From the NCBI GenBank assembly GCA_947258795.1, contig CAMYJU010000005.1, forward strand, positions 62,001-126,000: a DNA stretch of 64,000 nucleotides, in the 5' to 3' direction. Of this stretch, positions 19,436 to 28,544 are shown in pieces (position 1 is the first letter of the stretch; each line of letters opens with the position of its first letter). The DNA is from an uncultured Gammaproteobacteria bacterium. Lineage in GTDB: Bacteria; Pseudomonadota; Gammaproteobacteria; DRJJ01. A program made the position numbers and the translations under genes. Below the pieces are notes generated by a model. The model did no database searches. It worked only from the letters and a program-made list of their open reading frames with translations, and had not been told where the DNA came from.

Positions 19436-20926
19436 ATGGAATATCGCGTGAAAAGCGGGCATCCGCTCAAGCAACGTAGTGGTAGCATGGTCATAGGCGT
19501 TTACGAGTCGCTCAAACTCGGACAGGCAGCGAAACTGGTCGATCAGGCCACGGACGGGCAAATTACCTCGCTACTGAAAAACGGTGATATCGAAGGCAAA
19601 CCCGGGCAAACCATAATGCTCTACAATCTGCCGGGCGTGGCATGTGATCGAGTTTTACTGGTTGGCTGCGGCAAGGAGAAAAAGCTCGATGCAGCAGGTT
19701 TCAGCAAGGTCTTCAGTGGCGCGATAAAAACACTGGAAGAAGGCGGTACAACCAATGCGATCCTGTACCTGTCAGATCTGACGGTCAAGGGCTGGAATGC
19801 CAGACAAAAAACCAGTCAGGCGGTGGCAGCCTGTGAATCGGCGTGCTACCGTTTTGATCAACTCAAAAGCGGGGTAACCGGACCGCGACGTCCTATAAAA
19901 CGCATCACCCTGAATGTTGACAACGCCAGTCTGGCCGCAGCCGAGACCGGCATGCTGCAGGGACAGGCCATTGCCAATGGCATGAGCATGACCCGCGATC
20001 TGGCCAACCTGCCCGGTAATATCTGTACCCCCGGCTACCTGGCCCGGCAGGCCCGCACACTGGGCCGCAAGCATGCCAGTCTGAGCGTTAAAATCCTGGA
20101 AGAGTCGGATATGAAAAAACTGGGCATGGGCGCGCTGTTGTCCGTGTCGCGTGGCAGCCGCCAGCCGGCCAAGCTGATCACCATGGAATACCGGGGAACC
20201 AAAAAATCTGTCCAACCGGTGGTTCTGGTTGGTAAGGGCCTGACCTTCGATGCCGGCGGCATTTCCCTGAAACCGGCCGAAGCCATGGACGAAATGAAAT
20301 ATGACATGTGCGGCGGCGCAACAGTAATCGGTGTAATGCGCGCGGTTGCCGAGATTGGTCTGCCGATCAATGTAGTTGGCGTGGTACCCAGTTCAGAGAA
20401 CCTGCCGGACGGTGATGCCAACAAGCCAGGAGATATTGTCACCAGCATGTCCGGCCAGACCATAGAGGTCCTGAACACCGATGCCGAAGGTCGCTTGATA
20501 CTGTGCGACGCATTGACCTATGTCGAACGCTACAAACCGGATGTGGTGATAGACCTGGCCACCCTGACCGGCGCGTGCATCGTTGCACTAGGGCACCAGA
20601 CCCAGGCGGTACTGGGTAACCATGATCCGCTGATTCATAACCTGATCAAGGCCGGCGAACAGACCGGTGACCGTGCCTGGCAACTGCCATTGTGGGAGGA
20701 GTACCAACAACAACTGGACAGTAACTTTGCCGACATGGCCAATATCGGTGGCCGTACCGCCGGTACCATCACCGCGGCTTGTTTCCTGGCCCGATATACC
20801 GAAGATTACAAATGGGCACATATGGATATCGCTGGAACCGCATGGGTCAGCGGTAAACAGAAAGGCGCGACCGGTCGGCCCGTTCCGCTGCTGATGCAAT
20901 ACCTGATAAACAGGGCCAGCAAGTGA
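19436..20926 (+). CDS. pepA: Leucyl aminopeptidase (M17, PepA)
   Basis: Cytosolic zinc/manganese aminopeptidase; in E. coli PepA also binds DNA at cer and carAB. The 496 residues have the usual size. The C-terminal catalytic half shows LVGKGLTFDAGGISLKP (metal and catalytic Lys), MCGGATVIGVM, the signature NTDAEGRLIL near 345 (catalytic Arg) and DLATLTGACIVALG. The start MEYRV is supported by length. It is followed by holC with a 4-base overlap, forming the conserved pepA-holC-valS run. Confidence 0.95.
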   Translation: MEYRVKSGHPLKQRSGSMVIGVYESLKLGQAAKLVDQATDGQITSLLKNGDIEGKPGQTIMLYNLPGVACDRVLLVGCGKEKKLDAAGFSKVFSGAIKTLEEGGTTNAILYLSDLTVKGWNARQKTSQAVAACESACYRFDQLKSGVTGPRRPIKRITLNVDNASLAAAETGMLQGQAIANGMSMTRDLANLPGNICTPGYLARQARTLGRKHASLSVKILEESDMKKLGMGALLSVSRGSRQPAKLITMEYRGTKKSVQPVVLVGKGLTFDAGGISLKPAEAMDEMKYDMCGGATVIGVMRAVAEIGLPINVVGVVPSSENLPDGDANKPGDIVTSMSGQTIEVLNTDAEGRLILCDALTYVERYKPDVVIDLATLTGACIVALGHQTQAVLGNHDPLIHNLIKAGEQTGDRAWQLPLWEEYQQQLDSNFADMANIGGRTAGTITAACFLARYTEDYKWAHMDIAGTAWVSGKQKGATGRPVPLLMQYLINRASK

Positions 20927-21366
20927 CGCGTGTAGATTTTTATATCTTGCCAGACCAGGCCGAGCAGAACCGCATGGTGCTGGCCTGCCGTCTGGCTGAA
21001 AAGGCATTCAGGCAGGGACACCAGATCTATATACATACTTCGTCTGAGCAGGTCAGCGAACAGTTGGATGAGTTGATGTGGACCTTCCGTCAAAACAGTT
21101 TTGTACCACACCAGTTGGCAACGGCAGCCGATCAGGCGCCGGTCACCATCGGTCACCAGGAACAGGCCCCGGATGAACAGGCCGATGTGCTATTAAACAT
21201 GTCCGCTGAGGTGCCGCTGTTTTTCAGCCGCTTCAAACGTGTTGCCGAACTGGTCAACCAGGCCGAAGACACACGTCAGCAGGGCAGGATCCGTTACAAG
21301 TTCTATCGTGACCGGGGCTACCCGATGCACACACACAATCTGCAATCCGACACAGGAAGAAAATGA
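20923..21366 (+). CDS. holC: DNA polymerase III subunit chi
   Basis: Chi links the clamp loader to single-strand binding protein. The 147 residues begin TRVDFYILPDQAEQNRMVLACRLAEKA and include LDELMWTFRQNSFVPH and VLLNMSAEVP, all typical of HolC. It uses a GTG start that overlaps the pepA stop (GTGA). The C-terminal tail with RQQGRIRYKFYRDRGYP is also a family feature. Confidence 0.93.
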   Translation: MTRVDFYILPDQAEQNRMVLACRLAEKAFRQGHQIYIHTSSEQVSEQLDELMWTFRQNSFVPHQLATAADQAPVTIGHQEQAPDEQADVLLNMSAEVPLFFSRFKRVAELVNQAEDTRQQGRIRYKFYRDRGYPMHTHNLQSDTGRK

Positions 21367-21722
21367 GCAGCGACGACCAACACCCCGATGAACCCTCCAT
21401 TCCGGTACTGGAGGAAGTCATCGTACCCGGCAACCCTGAGGCCGCGGAGGCAGTCGAGTCAAACGCCAAACTTAGAGCAGCCCTGTCGACCCTGGACAAC
21501 ATCGATGCCGACGTACTGGGCCCGCTACTCAAACAGATCGCAAGCGAAATCCAGGAAGACTTCAAACATGAGATCCTGGATGAAATCATCCCGGCAATCA
21601 GCGCGGCGGTGCATGAACAGGTCAGCAGCAACGAGGTCGCGATCCAGCAGAAAATGGTGTTCCTACTACAGGAACGGCTGCCTGAGATGATACTGGCCTT
21701 AAATGGTGATAAAAAAAGCTGA
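21363..21722 (+). CDS. Small acidic protein between holC and valS
   Basis: A 119-residue acidic protein without membrane segments, overlapping holC by 4 bases (ATGA). It starts with a short motif PSIPVLEEVIVPG, then an alpha-helical region (about 40-110) rich in Glu and Ile. The start resembles DUF2486, a family I recall as lying near holC in beta-proteobacteria, but I cannot confirm that. Its position implies co-translation with chi. No function is claimed. Confidence 0.7.
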   Translation: MSSDDQHPDEPSIPVLEEVIVPGNPEAAEAVESNAKLRAALSTLDNIDADVLGPLLKQIASEIQEDFKHEILDEIIPAISAAVHEQVSSNEVAIQQKMVFLLQERLPEMILALNGDKKS

Positions 21723-21783
21723 TTTCCCCGTAAAATCCCTGCCCGGCACCGTTTCCGGCATCTGCACACCCGTCGTTTCCGGG

Positions 21784-21789
21784 TATAAT
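21784..21789 (+). promoter_or_regulatory. -10 element TATAAT ahead of valS
   Basis: A perfect TATAAT in GGGTATAATAG lies 35 bases before the valS ATG. The -35 region is weak. It would give valS its own transcript in addition to readthrough from pepA-holC. Confidence 0.4.
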
Positions 21790-21823
21790 AGACCCTTTGC
21801 CAGACGAGACAGACAAATCGACA

Positions 21824-24640
21824 ATGGAAAAGATTTACGACCCGCAGACCATAGAACAACGCTGGTATGAAACCTGGGAGTCTAGCGGCTATTTCACACC
21901 GCAAACCGGCGGTAAACCTTACTGCATCATGATCCCGCCGCCGAATGTGACCGGCAGCCTGCATATGGGACACGCGTTCCAGGACACGATCATGGATGCC
22001 CTGATCCGATACCATCGCATGCAGGGTGACAACACCCTGTGGCAGGTCGGCACCGATCATGCCGGCATCGCAACCCAAATGGTAGTGGAGCGGCAGCTCG
22101 AGGGCGAAGGCAAGACCCGCCACGACCTGGGCCGTGAACAGTTCATCGATCGCATCTGGCGATGGAAAAACGAATCCGGTGGCACCATCACCCGGCAACT
22201 GCGCCGTATGGGCGCCTCGCTGGACTGGCAGCGTGAACGTTTCACCATGGACGAGGGCATGTCCAATGCGGTCAGTGAAGTGTTTGTGCGCCTGCATGAA
22301 GAAGGCCTGATCTACCGAGGCAAACGCCTGGTCAACTGGGATACCGTGTTGCACACGGCCGTGTCCGATCTCGAAGTTATCTCCGCCGAGGAGAACGGTC
22401 ACATGTGGCATATGCGCTACCCGCTCAGCAATGGCACCGGCAACCTGATCGTCGCCACCACCCGGCCCGAGACCATGCTCGGCGATGCGGCGGTGGCGAT
22501 ACATCCGGGGGATGAACGCTACAAGCACCTGCTTGGTGAATATGTCGAACTGCCTTTGTCCGGCCGGCGTATTCCGATTATCGCTGATGACTATGTCGAT
22601 CCGGAATTCGGTACCGGCTGTGTCAAGATCACCCCGGCGCATGACTTCAATGACTACGGTGTGTGGCAAAACCACCGCGACCAGACCGCGATACAGGAAC
22701 TGCCGCACGGCGGCCTGATCAACATCTTCACAGCAGACGCGGCGATACGCGCCAACCTGGACGAGGAAGGCGAACTGATCCCGTCAAAATACATCGGCCT
22801 GGACCGTTATGACGCACGCAAGCAGATCGTCAAGGACCTGCAGGAACAGGGCCTGCTCGAAAAGATCGAGGACCACAAGCTGATGGTGCCGCGTGGCGAT
22901 CGTTCATCCACCGTGATCGAACCCTACCTGACCGACCAGTGGTATGTAAAAGTCGGTCCGTTGGCCAAACCGGCAATCGAGGCGGTCGAGTCCGGCAAGG
23001 TCCGCTTTGTGCCTGACAACTGGAAGAACACCTATTTTGAATGGATGCGCAATATCGAAGACTGGTGCATCTCGCGCCAGATCTGGTGGGGGCACCGTAT
23101 CCCGGCCTGGTATGACGATCAGGGCAATGTCTACGTCGGTCGTTCGGAGGCCGAGGTGCGTGAACAGCATGGCCTGGGCAATGACCAGTCATTACGCCAG
23201 GATGAAGACGTGCTCGATACCTGGTTCTCGTCGGCCTTATGGCCGTTCTCGACCCTGGGCTGGCCGCAGCAGACCGAAGCACTCAAGACCTGGTATCCGG
23301 GCAATGTGCTGGTTACCGGCTTTGATATCATTTTCTTCTGGGTTGCGCGCATGATCATGATGGGTATCAAGTTCATGGATGATGTCCCGTTCCATGAAGT
23401 CTATATCCACGGACTGGTACGTGATAACGAAGGCCAGAAGATGTCCAAGTCCAAGGGCAATGTACTGGACCCGATCGATGTGATCGATGGCATATCACTG
23501 GATGATCTGCTCGACAAACGCACCAGTGGTCTGATGCAACCCAAGATGGCGCAGCGTATCGAAAAAGTGACGCGCAAGAACTTCCCGGACGGCATCGATG
23601 CCTTCGGCACCGACGCCCTGCGCTTTACCTTTGCCGCGCTGGCCACCACCGGGCGTGATATTACCCTTACCAACGAGCGCATCGAGGGCTATCGCAACTT
23701 CTGTAACAAGTTATGGAATGCATCGCGCTATGTGTTGATGAATACCGAAGGACATGATTGCGGCCAAAGCGGTGGCGACATCGAGCTCAATACCGCCGAC
23801 CGCTGGATCATCTCACGCCTGCAACACGCGGAAAAGGCCGTCACGCAGGCGTATGAACAGTACCGTTTCGATCTGGCCGCACAGGCCTGTTATGAATTTA
23901 TCTGGAATGAATACTGTGACTGGTACCTGGAGCTGTCCAAATCAGTCCTATATAACGACGACAGCAACGAGGCGCAATTGCGTGGCACACGTTGCACCCT
24001 GGTACGGGTACTGGAAACCGTATTACGCCTGATACATCCTCTGATTCCGTTCATCACCGAAGAGATCTGGCAACGCGTTGCACCATTGGCCGGCAAACAG
24101 GGCGATACCATCATGCTGCAACCCTACCCGGTTGCGAATGAAGATCGTATCGATACCGGGGCTGAGGCCGATATGGACTGGCTGATGCAGTTTGTACTCG
24201 GCATACGTCGCATCCGTAGTGGCATGGACATCAAACCGAGCAAACTGTTACCGGTCATAATGCAAAATGCGAGTCATACTGACCATGAAAAACTGTCAGC
24301 CTACCAGCAGATGTTGACCAGCCTTGCCAAAATCGAGTCGATATCGACATTGGATGCCAACGAGCAGGCGCCTGAGTCGGCAACCGCACTGGTTGGCGAG
24401 ATGAAGCTATTGATTCCGATGGCCGGCCTGATCGATAAGGATGCCGAACTGAAACGCCTGGACAAGGAAATCGGAAAAAAGGAGTCCGAGCATGCCAATG
24501 GTACCGCCAAGCTTGAAAACGAGAATTTCGTTTCACGGGCGCCGGAACAGGTAGTCAACAAGCAGCGCCAACACGTCGCGGAACTGGCGCTGTCACTGGA
24601 AAAACTGAAGGAACAACGCGACAAGATAGCGGCCATCTAA
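21824..24640 (+). CDS. valS: Valyl-tRNA synthetase
   Basis: Charges tRNA-Val, with an editing domain against threonine. The 938 residues carry [15 protein letters not shown] (HIGH) near 43, the CP1 editing region with [10 protein letters not shown] near 220, [23 protein letters not shown] near 545, the anticodon domain, and a C-terminal coiled coil (about 875-938) typical of ValRS. ATG 21824 ([14 protein letters not shown]) matches the family start; the frame opens at a TTG at 21797. No strong ribosome site precedes the ATG. Confidence 0.97.
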   Translation: MEKIYDPQTIEQRWYETWESSGYFTPQTGGKPYCIMIPPPNVTGSLHMGHAFQDTIMDALIRYHRMQGDNTLWQVGTDHAGIATQMVVERQLEGEGKTRHDLGREQFIDRIWRWKNESGGTITRQLRRMGASLDWQRERFTMDEGMSNAVSEVFVRLHEEGLIYRGKRLVNWDTVLHTAVSDLEVISAEENGHMWHMRYPLSNGTGNLIVATTRPETMLGDAAVAIHPGDERYKHLLGEYVELPLSGRRIPIIADDYVDPEFGTGCVKITPAHDFNDYGVWQNHRDQTAIQELPHGGLINIFTADAAIRANLDEEGELIPSKYIGLDRYDARKQIVKDLQEQGLLEKIEDHKLMVPRGDRSSTVIEPYLTDQWYVKVGPLAKPAIEAVESGKVRFVPDNWKNTYFEWMRNIEDWCISRQIWWGHRIPAWYDDQGNVYVGRSEAEVREQHGLGNDQSLRQDEDVLDTWFSSALWPFSTLGWPQQTEALKTWYPGNVLVTGFDIIFFWVARMIMMGIKFMDDVPFHEVYIHGLVRDNEGQKMSKSKGNVLDPIDVIDGISLDDLLDKRTSGLMQPKMAQRIEKVTRKNFPDGIDAFGTDALRFTFAALATTGRDITLTNERIEGYRNFCNKLWNASRYVLMNTEGHDCGQSGGDIELNTADRWIISRLQHAEKAVTQAYEQYRFDLAAQACYEFIWNEYCDWYLELSKSVLYNDDSNEAQLRGTRCTLVRVLETVLRLIHPLIPFITEEIWQRVAPLAGKQGDTIMLQPYPVANEDRIDTGAEADMDWLMQFVLGIRRIRSGMDIKPSKLLPVIMQNASHTDHEKLSAYQQMLTSLAKIESISTLDANEQAPESATALVGEMKLLIPMAGLIDKDAELKRLDKEIGKKESEHANGTAKLENENFVSRAPEQVVNKQRQHVAELALSLEKLKEQRDKIAAI

Positions 24641-24700
24641 TCAGAATGGGTCCATTCCGGGCCCGATCTGGTACAGGAGGGAGCCAGTAGTTTAATCTGC

Positions 24701-24913
24701 TCAAACACCCGCCAGGTTCAGCACCAGCTTCACCACACCGACCAGCACCAGAATAAATAACACGGTAAATATCAAACCAACAATAATATAGTGGCTCGCT
24801 TTACCTTTGGTGAAATCGCGCTCACGGTTCTTGCTGCTTTGCACACCAAACATGCTAGCAGACACACTCTTGATGACCTGTATCAGGCCAACGTTCTCTT
24901 TTTCTTCTGACAT
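24701..24913 (-). CDS. DUF2970 membrane protein
   Basis: A 70-residue protein with one C-terminal membrane span (about 43-66). It contains VIKSVSASMFGVQSSKNRE followed by RDFTKGK, the block that defines DUF2970 in beta- and gammaproteobacteria. Function is unknown. It is convergent with valS. Confidence 0.85.
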   Translation of the reverse strand: MSEEKENVGLIQVIKSVSASMFGVQSSKNRERDFTKGKASHYIIVGLIFTVLFILVLVGVVKLVLNLAGV

Positions 24914-25051
24914 CGACTAACTACCCATAATCCTGACATGGGCTAGTATATCACTGCCGAACCGGCCCGGCCGAGCCACAAGGTAAATTTTAAACCTATT
25001 AACTATCCTGACCCGGTGGAAGACACGGCCAGATCGGGAGACATCACCTGC

Positions 25052-26806
25052 TCACGCGACATACAGGCCTTCATCCGTATAGAGGTGGCTTTCTATATAG
25101 CGCTGTCGTTTTTTCTCCTTGATTGCGTCGACATGCACCAGAATCAGCGCATCGACACAATTGGAAAAACCAGGATCGATATTAAACCCCAGAAATTCAC
25201 ATCCACCCGGGCGGCACAGCTCGACATATTGCTTGTATAGCACAGGCACCCTGACGCCAAAGTCGGACAGCTTTTTCTTGAGTAGCACATAGGCGTCCTT
25301 GTATGCAGATTCATCCGACACACCGGAATAGGAAATAAAGTCCTCATCATATCTGAACCGGAACGGCAGTCTCGGCGTCGCCAGTTTCTTTTCACTGCCA
25401 AACAGGCAGTCATAAAAACCCGCTATCATTTCCTGTGATTGCAGTGGATACGAGGTGCTGAGTGAAACCGCGCCGTACAAATAACGTATCTCTGGGTGCT
25501 GCTGCAGATAGGCGCCGATACCATACCACAGGTAATCAAGACTGCGTTTACCCTGATAGCGCGGCTGGATAAAACTGCGACCCAGCTCTATTGCATGCTC
25601 CAGATAGGGATACAACTCCTTGTGAAAATAGAAAAGACTGTTGGTATAAAGACCACTTTTCTCGTGTTCCTTCAGAATCCGCGCCGTTTCACCAATTCGA
25701 TAAGAGCCGATAATTTCCAGCTCCACTTCATCCCACAGTATCAGGTGACGGTAATAACGGTCAAAGCGGTCGATATCCATCGCGTTGCCGGTTCCTTCAC
25801 GCACCTGGCGGAATGACAATTCTCGCAAACGCCCTATCTCACGCATCACACTGGAGTTGGGTACATAGTCGAACAGATAGATATGTTTCCCGTCCTGGGT
25901 TTTTCCGATCAACTGCGATGCATTCAGCTCCTTGCGGATCAACTTGGTCTTGGCCTGATGTATCACGTTTTCGACTGGCTTGAACAGCTTCTTGTTTTTC
26001 TTTTTGCCTATCAGATAGACTTGCTTGCGCATACGGTTCGCAATAACACGTTTAGACAAGTCCATCTCAGAGATCGAACGCCAGGGTATGGGTTTGCCAA
26101 CACGGAATCTCAGTTCCTTGTCCTGTTTGTTAAACATCTCGTTGGCCAGCATCATGGTTCCCAATGGTTTGTAGATACTGGACAAGCTATAGAACAGTGT
26201 AGAGTTCTTTGCTCCGATATGTACCGGAACTATCGGTGAACCAGTCTTTTTGGCCAGATGAAGAAATCCGGTTTTCCATTTTCCGTCCCGTATTCCACTA
26301 GGCCGGATACGCGAGACCTCGCCTGTCGGGAACATGATAACCGCCTGATCCGCCTCCAGCGCACGGGTGATCTCCCGCATACTCTTGCGATGATTGGCAT
26401 TTCTGGAAAGATTATCGATTGACAGAAACAGATTACACAGCGGGTCGATATGGCCGAGTAGCGAAGTCGCCACGATCCTGACATCACTTCTGACTTCCGA
26501 AACCAGCTTCAACAGTGCCAGACCATCCAGTGAACCAATGGGATGGTTGGCTACGATAATCACGCGGCCCTGGTCAGGAATATTGGCACGATCCTTACTG
26601 GAAACCTGGAATGTAAAATTAAAATGGTCCAGTACCGCATCATTGAACTCGAAATCTTCAAGATGCTTGTTGGTTTCGATGAAATGGTTGATCTCATCCT
26701 GGTGAACCAGCTTTTTCAGAATTGATGAAGCAGTCTTCAGAAAAGTCTTGTTCTTACCGCGCTTGTCATCAATGTATCCACTAAGTAATGCGTCAATATC
26801 AATCAT
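25052..26806 (-). CDS. Two-domain acyltransferase, OlsF-like (PlsC-type + hemolysin-type GNAT)
   Basis: The 584 residues join two acyltransferase domains. Residues about 60-270 are a PlsC/LPLAT domain with NHPIGSLDG (His88, Asp94) and FPTGEVSR. Residues about 300-490 are an acetyltransferase_5 (OlsB/hemolysin) domain with REIGRLRELSFRQVREGTG and the Asp-rich DRFDRYYRHLILWD. That order and length match OlsF, which makes ornithine lipids by N-acylation (C-terminal half) and O-acylation (N-terminal half). Glycine- or other aminolipid synthesis is equally possible. It is monocistronic and ends close to an unrelated convergent region. Confidence 0.75.
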   Translation of the reverse strand: MIDIDALLSGYIDDKRGKNKTFLKTASSILKKLVHQDEINHFIETNKHLEDFEFNDAVLDHFNFTFQVSSKDRANIPDQGRVIIVANHPIGSLDGLALLKLVSEVRSDVRIVATSLLGHIDPLCNLFLSIDNLSRNANHRKSMREITRALEADQAVIMFPTGEVSRIRPSGIRDGKWKTGFLHLAKKTGSPIVPVHIGAKNSTLFYSLSSIYKPLGTMMLANEMFNKQDKELRFRVGKPIPWRSISEMDLSKRVIANRMRKQVYLIGKKKNKKLFKPVENVIHQAKTKLIRKELNASQLIGKTQDGKHIYLFDYVPNSSVMREIGRLRELSFRQVREGTGNAMDIDRFDRYYRHLILWDEVELEIIGSYRIGETARILKEHEKSGLYTNSLFYFHKELYPYLEHAIELGRSFIQPRYQGKRSLDYLWYGIGAYLQQHPEIRYLYGAVSLSTSYPLQSQEMIAGFYDCLFGSEKKLATPRLPFRFRYDEDFISYSGVSDESAYKDAYVLLKKKLSDFGVRVPVLYKQYVELCRPGGCEFLGFNIDPGFSNCVDALILVHVDAIKEKKRQRYIESHLYTDEGLYVA

Positions 26807-26971
26807 GTGCAGTCTCTATCCAAAGCGGCCATCAGGTTCCACGATAGAGAGAAAGTATGACAATAATATTACGCATACTAATGGTATTCTGGATCAGGGA
26901 TCAGTAGCAGGGTATATACCCTCGTAAAAACACAGACATCAATCTGCCAGGCGAGCAATAGGGACAAGAAT

Positions 26972-27331
26972 TCAATCTTTGAACTCGGGTATTTTAATAC
27001 CTTTTATATAATTCTCTGCCCAGACGGCCATAGACATGATTACCGGCAACAAGCCTTCCCCTGCCTCGGTCAGGTAATACTCATAGCGGGGCGGATTGTC
27101 CTGATACAGATGCTTTTCCAGCAGGCCTTTGTTTACAAGGGTCTTCAACCGGTCCGCCAATATATTGGTTGGAATTCCCTCCCCCGCTTGCTGAAAATCC
27201 TTGTTGCGGTGCCTGCCAAACAGACGGATGTCCCTGATCACCAGTAATGACCACTTGTCGCCAATCACATCCAGTGTGGTCGCGATAGGACAGGAGGATC
27301 GTTTCGATACTGAACGACTGATTTTCTTCAT
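26972..27331 (-). CDS. HxlR-type winged-helix transcription regulator
   Basis: A 119-residue MarR-like HxlR regulator: CPIATTLDVIGDKWSLLVIRDI at the start, FQQAGEGIPTNILADRLKTLV as recognition region, then the DNPPRYEYYLTEAGEGL wing. A cysteine just before the first helix is the position that senses thiol stress in some relatives (YodB, HypR). It is divergent from a membrane protein gene, and the spacer holds two copies of a 17-base inverted repeat, which is the likely operator. ATG 27331 is taken as start; the frame opens nine bases earlier at TTG. Confidence 0.9.
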   Translation of the reverse strand: MKKISRSVSKRSSCPIATTLDVIGDKWSLLVIRDIRLFGRHRNKDFQQAGEGIPTNILADRLKTLVNKGLLEKHLYQDNPPRYEYYLTEAGEGLLPVIMSMAVWAENYIKGIKIPEFKD

Positions 27332-27352
27332 AATCAACAAGCTAGCATAGTG

Positions 27353-27401
27353 ACTTGCTTTTTACAAGTTACTAGCCTATAGTCACTTGCATATTACAAG
27401 T
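27353..27401. promoter_or_regulatory. Double operator and promoter between HxlR gene and membrane protein gene
   Basis: Two 17-base inverted repeats share arms ACTTG and CAAGT: 27353-27369 and 27385-27401. Their centres are 32 bases apart, three helical turns. A plus-strand promoter TTGCTT (27355-27360), 17-base spacer, TATAGT (27378-27383) overlaps the first and precedes the second. Binding should block RNA polymerase. That the HxlR protein is the ligand is inferred from position. Confidence 0.7.
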
Positions 27402-27419
27402 TACATGGAGGATGTCAGC

Positions 27420-27965
27420 ATGCCTGTTGATCTGATATTACCAATAAGCATAAGCTTCTCACTCCTGGCCTGGTCGCTGATCATGTATTGGTATATTCAC
27501 CCAGTGGCTAAGGAATATCCTTTAGAGCGGGCGCTTATCCCGTTTCTGCTATTGCACAGTTTCCGTTATGTCGGCCTGATGTTTCTGGTACCCGGTGTAA
27601 CCACCGAGGTCCTGGACAGCCGATTCTCGCAGCCCGCAGCCTATGGCGACCTGATCGCGGCGATATTGGCCTTTATCGCGATAGCGGCCATCCAGCTGAG
27701 GGCGCGCTGGTCCATCGCATCGGTATGGCTATTCAATATCTGGGGGCTGGCTGATTTACTGAATGCGGTTGCCCGCGGCATCATGTTTACACCGGATGGT
27801 CATCTCGGTGCTACTTACTGGATCCCGGCGATTATTGTGCCATTGTTGCTAGTTACACATGGTTATATATTTATACTACTAATACGGGATTTCAGGAAAT
27901 CGTACAACTCACCGTTCAGATTTACGCAAACAGCCAAGTTTAAAGGAACCAGTGAAGAAGATTAA
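27420..27965 (+). CDS. Conserved hypothetical membrane protein under HxlR control
   Basis: A 181-residue protein with about five hydrophobic spans (roughly 5-25, 38-60, 70-95, 100-120, 135-160) and a basic, soluble C-terminal tail. The start ATG at 27420 has GGAGG eight bases upstream; a TTG at 27387 also opens the frame but lies inside the operator. I do not recognise the family. HxlR targets are often detoxification or efflux genes, but this protein shows no catalytic motif. Confidence 0.7.
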   Translation: MPVDLILPISISFSLLAWSLIMYWYIHPVAKEYPLERALIPFLLLHSFRYVGLMFLVPGVTTEVLDSRFSQPAAYGDLIAAILAFIAIAAIQLRARWSIASVWLFNIWGLADLLNAVARGIMFTPDGHLGATYWIPAIIVPLLLVTHGYIFILLIRDFRKSYNSPFRFTQTAKFKGTSEED

Positions 27966-28071
27966 GCCGGAAGAAAATCGCTGGTCATTTTACTAAACAT
28001 TAGTGGTTCCCATTTGTATACTCAGGATCCTGAAACACGGACCCTGAGTATCTCGCGTTTATTAGGAACAC

Positions 28072-28479
28072 CTACAATTCTGATTTAATTAGTTTGCACT
28101 CATTAACGCCCTGTTTACCTTCTTCTTCACTGACTTCAGTAAGCTGTGAACGTGCTGTCCACATTCCCATTTTTACTTCTTGCCATACATAGTGATTGTG
28201 ACCGGCCTTGGCATTAATCTTGATACGGGCCGTATTCTCCGTCAATGAAGTTATTTCATGTTCTCCTGGTTCAACCGACCAGTAAAAATAGGTCTTCGGT
28301 CCTGTTTTACCGGCAACCCGGCCGTCAAGTGCGGCAGGCATTGTAATTGCCCCTCCATAGGACTCGTTTCTGTACAAATAGATATGAGCCTTACTGGAGT
28401 CAATAATAAATTGTTTTGCGCGACTATCAGCCTCAGGTGAAGCCATTGGTACTAGAGATATATGGCGTATACATAACAA
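28072..28479 (-). pseudogene. DUF2846 domain lacking its export signal, probable 5'-truncated gene
   Basis: The frame encodes most of a DUF2846 domain: VPMASPEADSRAKQF, AHIYLYRNESYGG, YFYWSVEPGEHEI and WQEVKMGMWTARSQL. Family members are normally lipoproteins with a signal peptide and lipobox cysteine. Here only a few unrelated codons precede the domain, starting at a TTG (28479) that abuts the terminator of the cytochrome gene; the first in-frame ATG is at 28446. Upstream codons reach a stop without any signal peptide. It is either a decayed remnant or a cytoplasmic variant without an obvious promoter. Confidence 0.6.
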
Positions 28480-28481
28480 AA

Positions 28482-28514
28482 CGGCGGCATACCCCTGTCA
28501 GGGGTATGCCGCCG
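28482..28514 (-). terminator. Strong rho-independent terminator of the multihaem cytochrome gene
   Basis: A 33-base perfect palindrome with 16-base arms (CGGCGGCATACCCCTG and its complement) around one central T, followed on the minus strand by GTTTTGTT. It lies 31 bases after the stop of the giant cytochrome gene. Confidence 0.85.
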
Positions 28515-28544
28515 GTCTGTCAACTTCTCCTATCTGGTTTGGTA

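Noticed and set aside
24641-25051. Possible riboswitch or leader around DUF2970 and the acyltransferase gene
   Set aside because: The spacers are short and lie downstream of both minus-strand genes; no structured motif was recognised.
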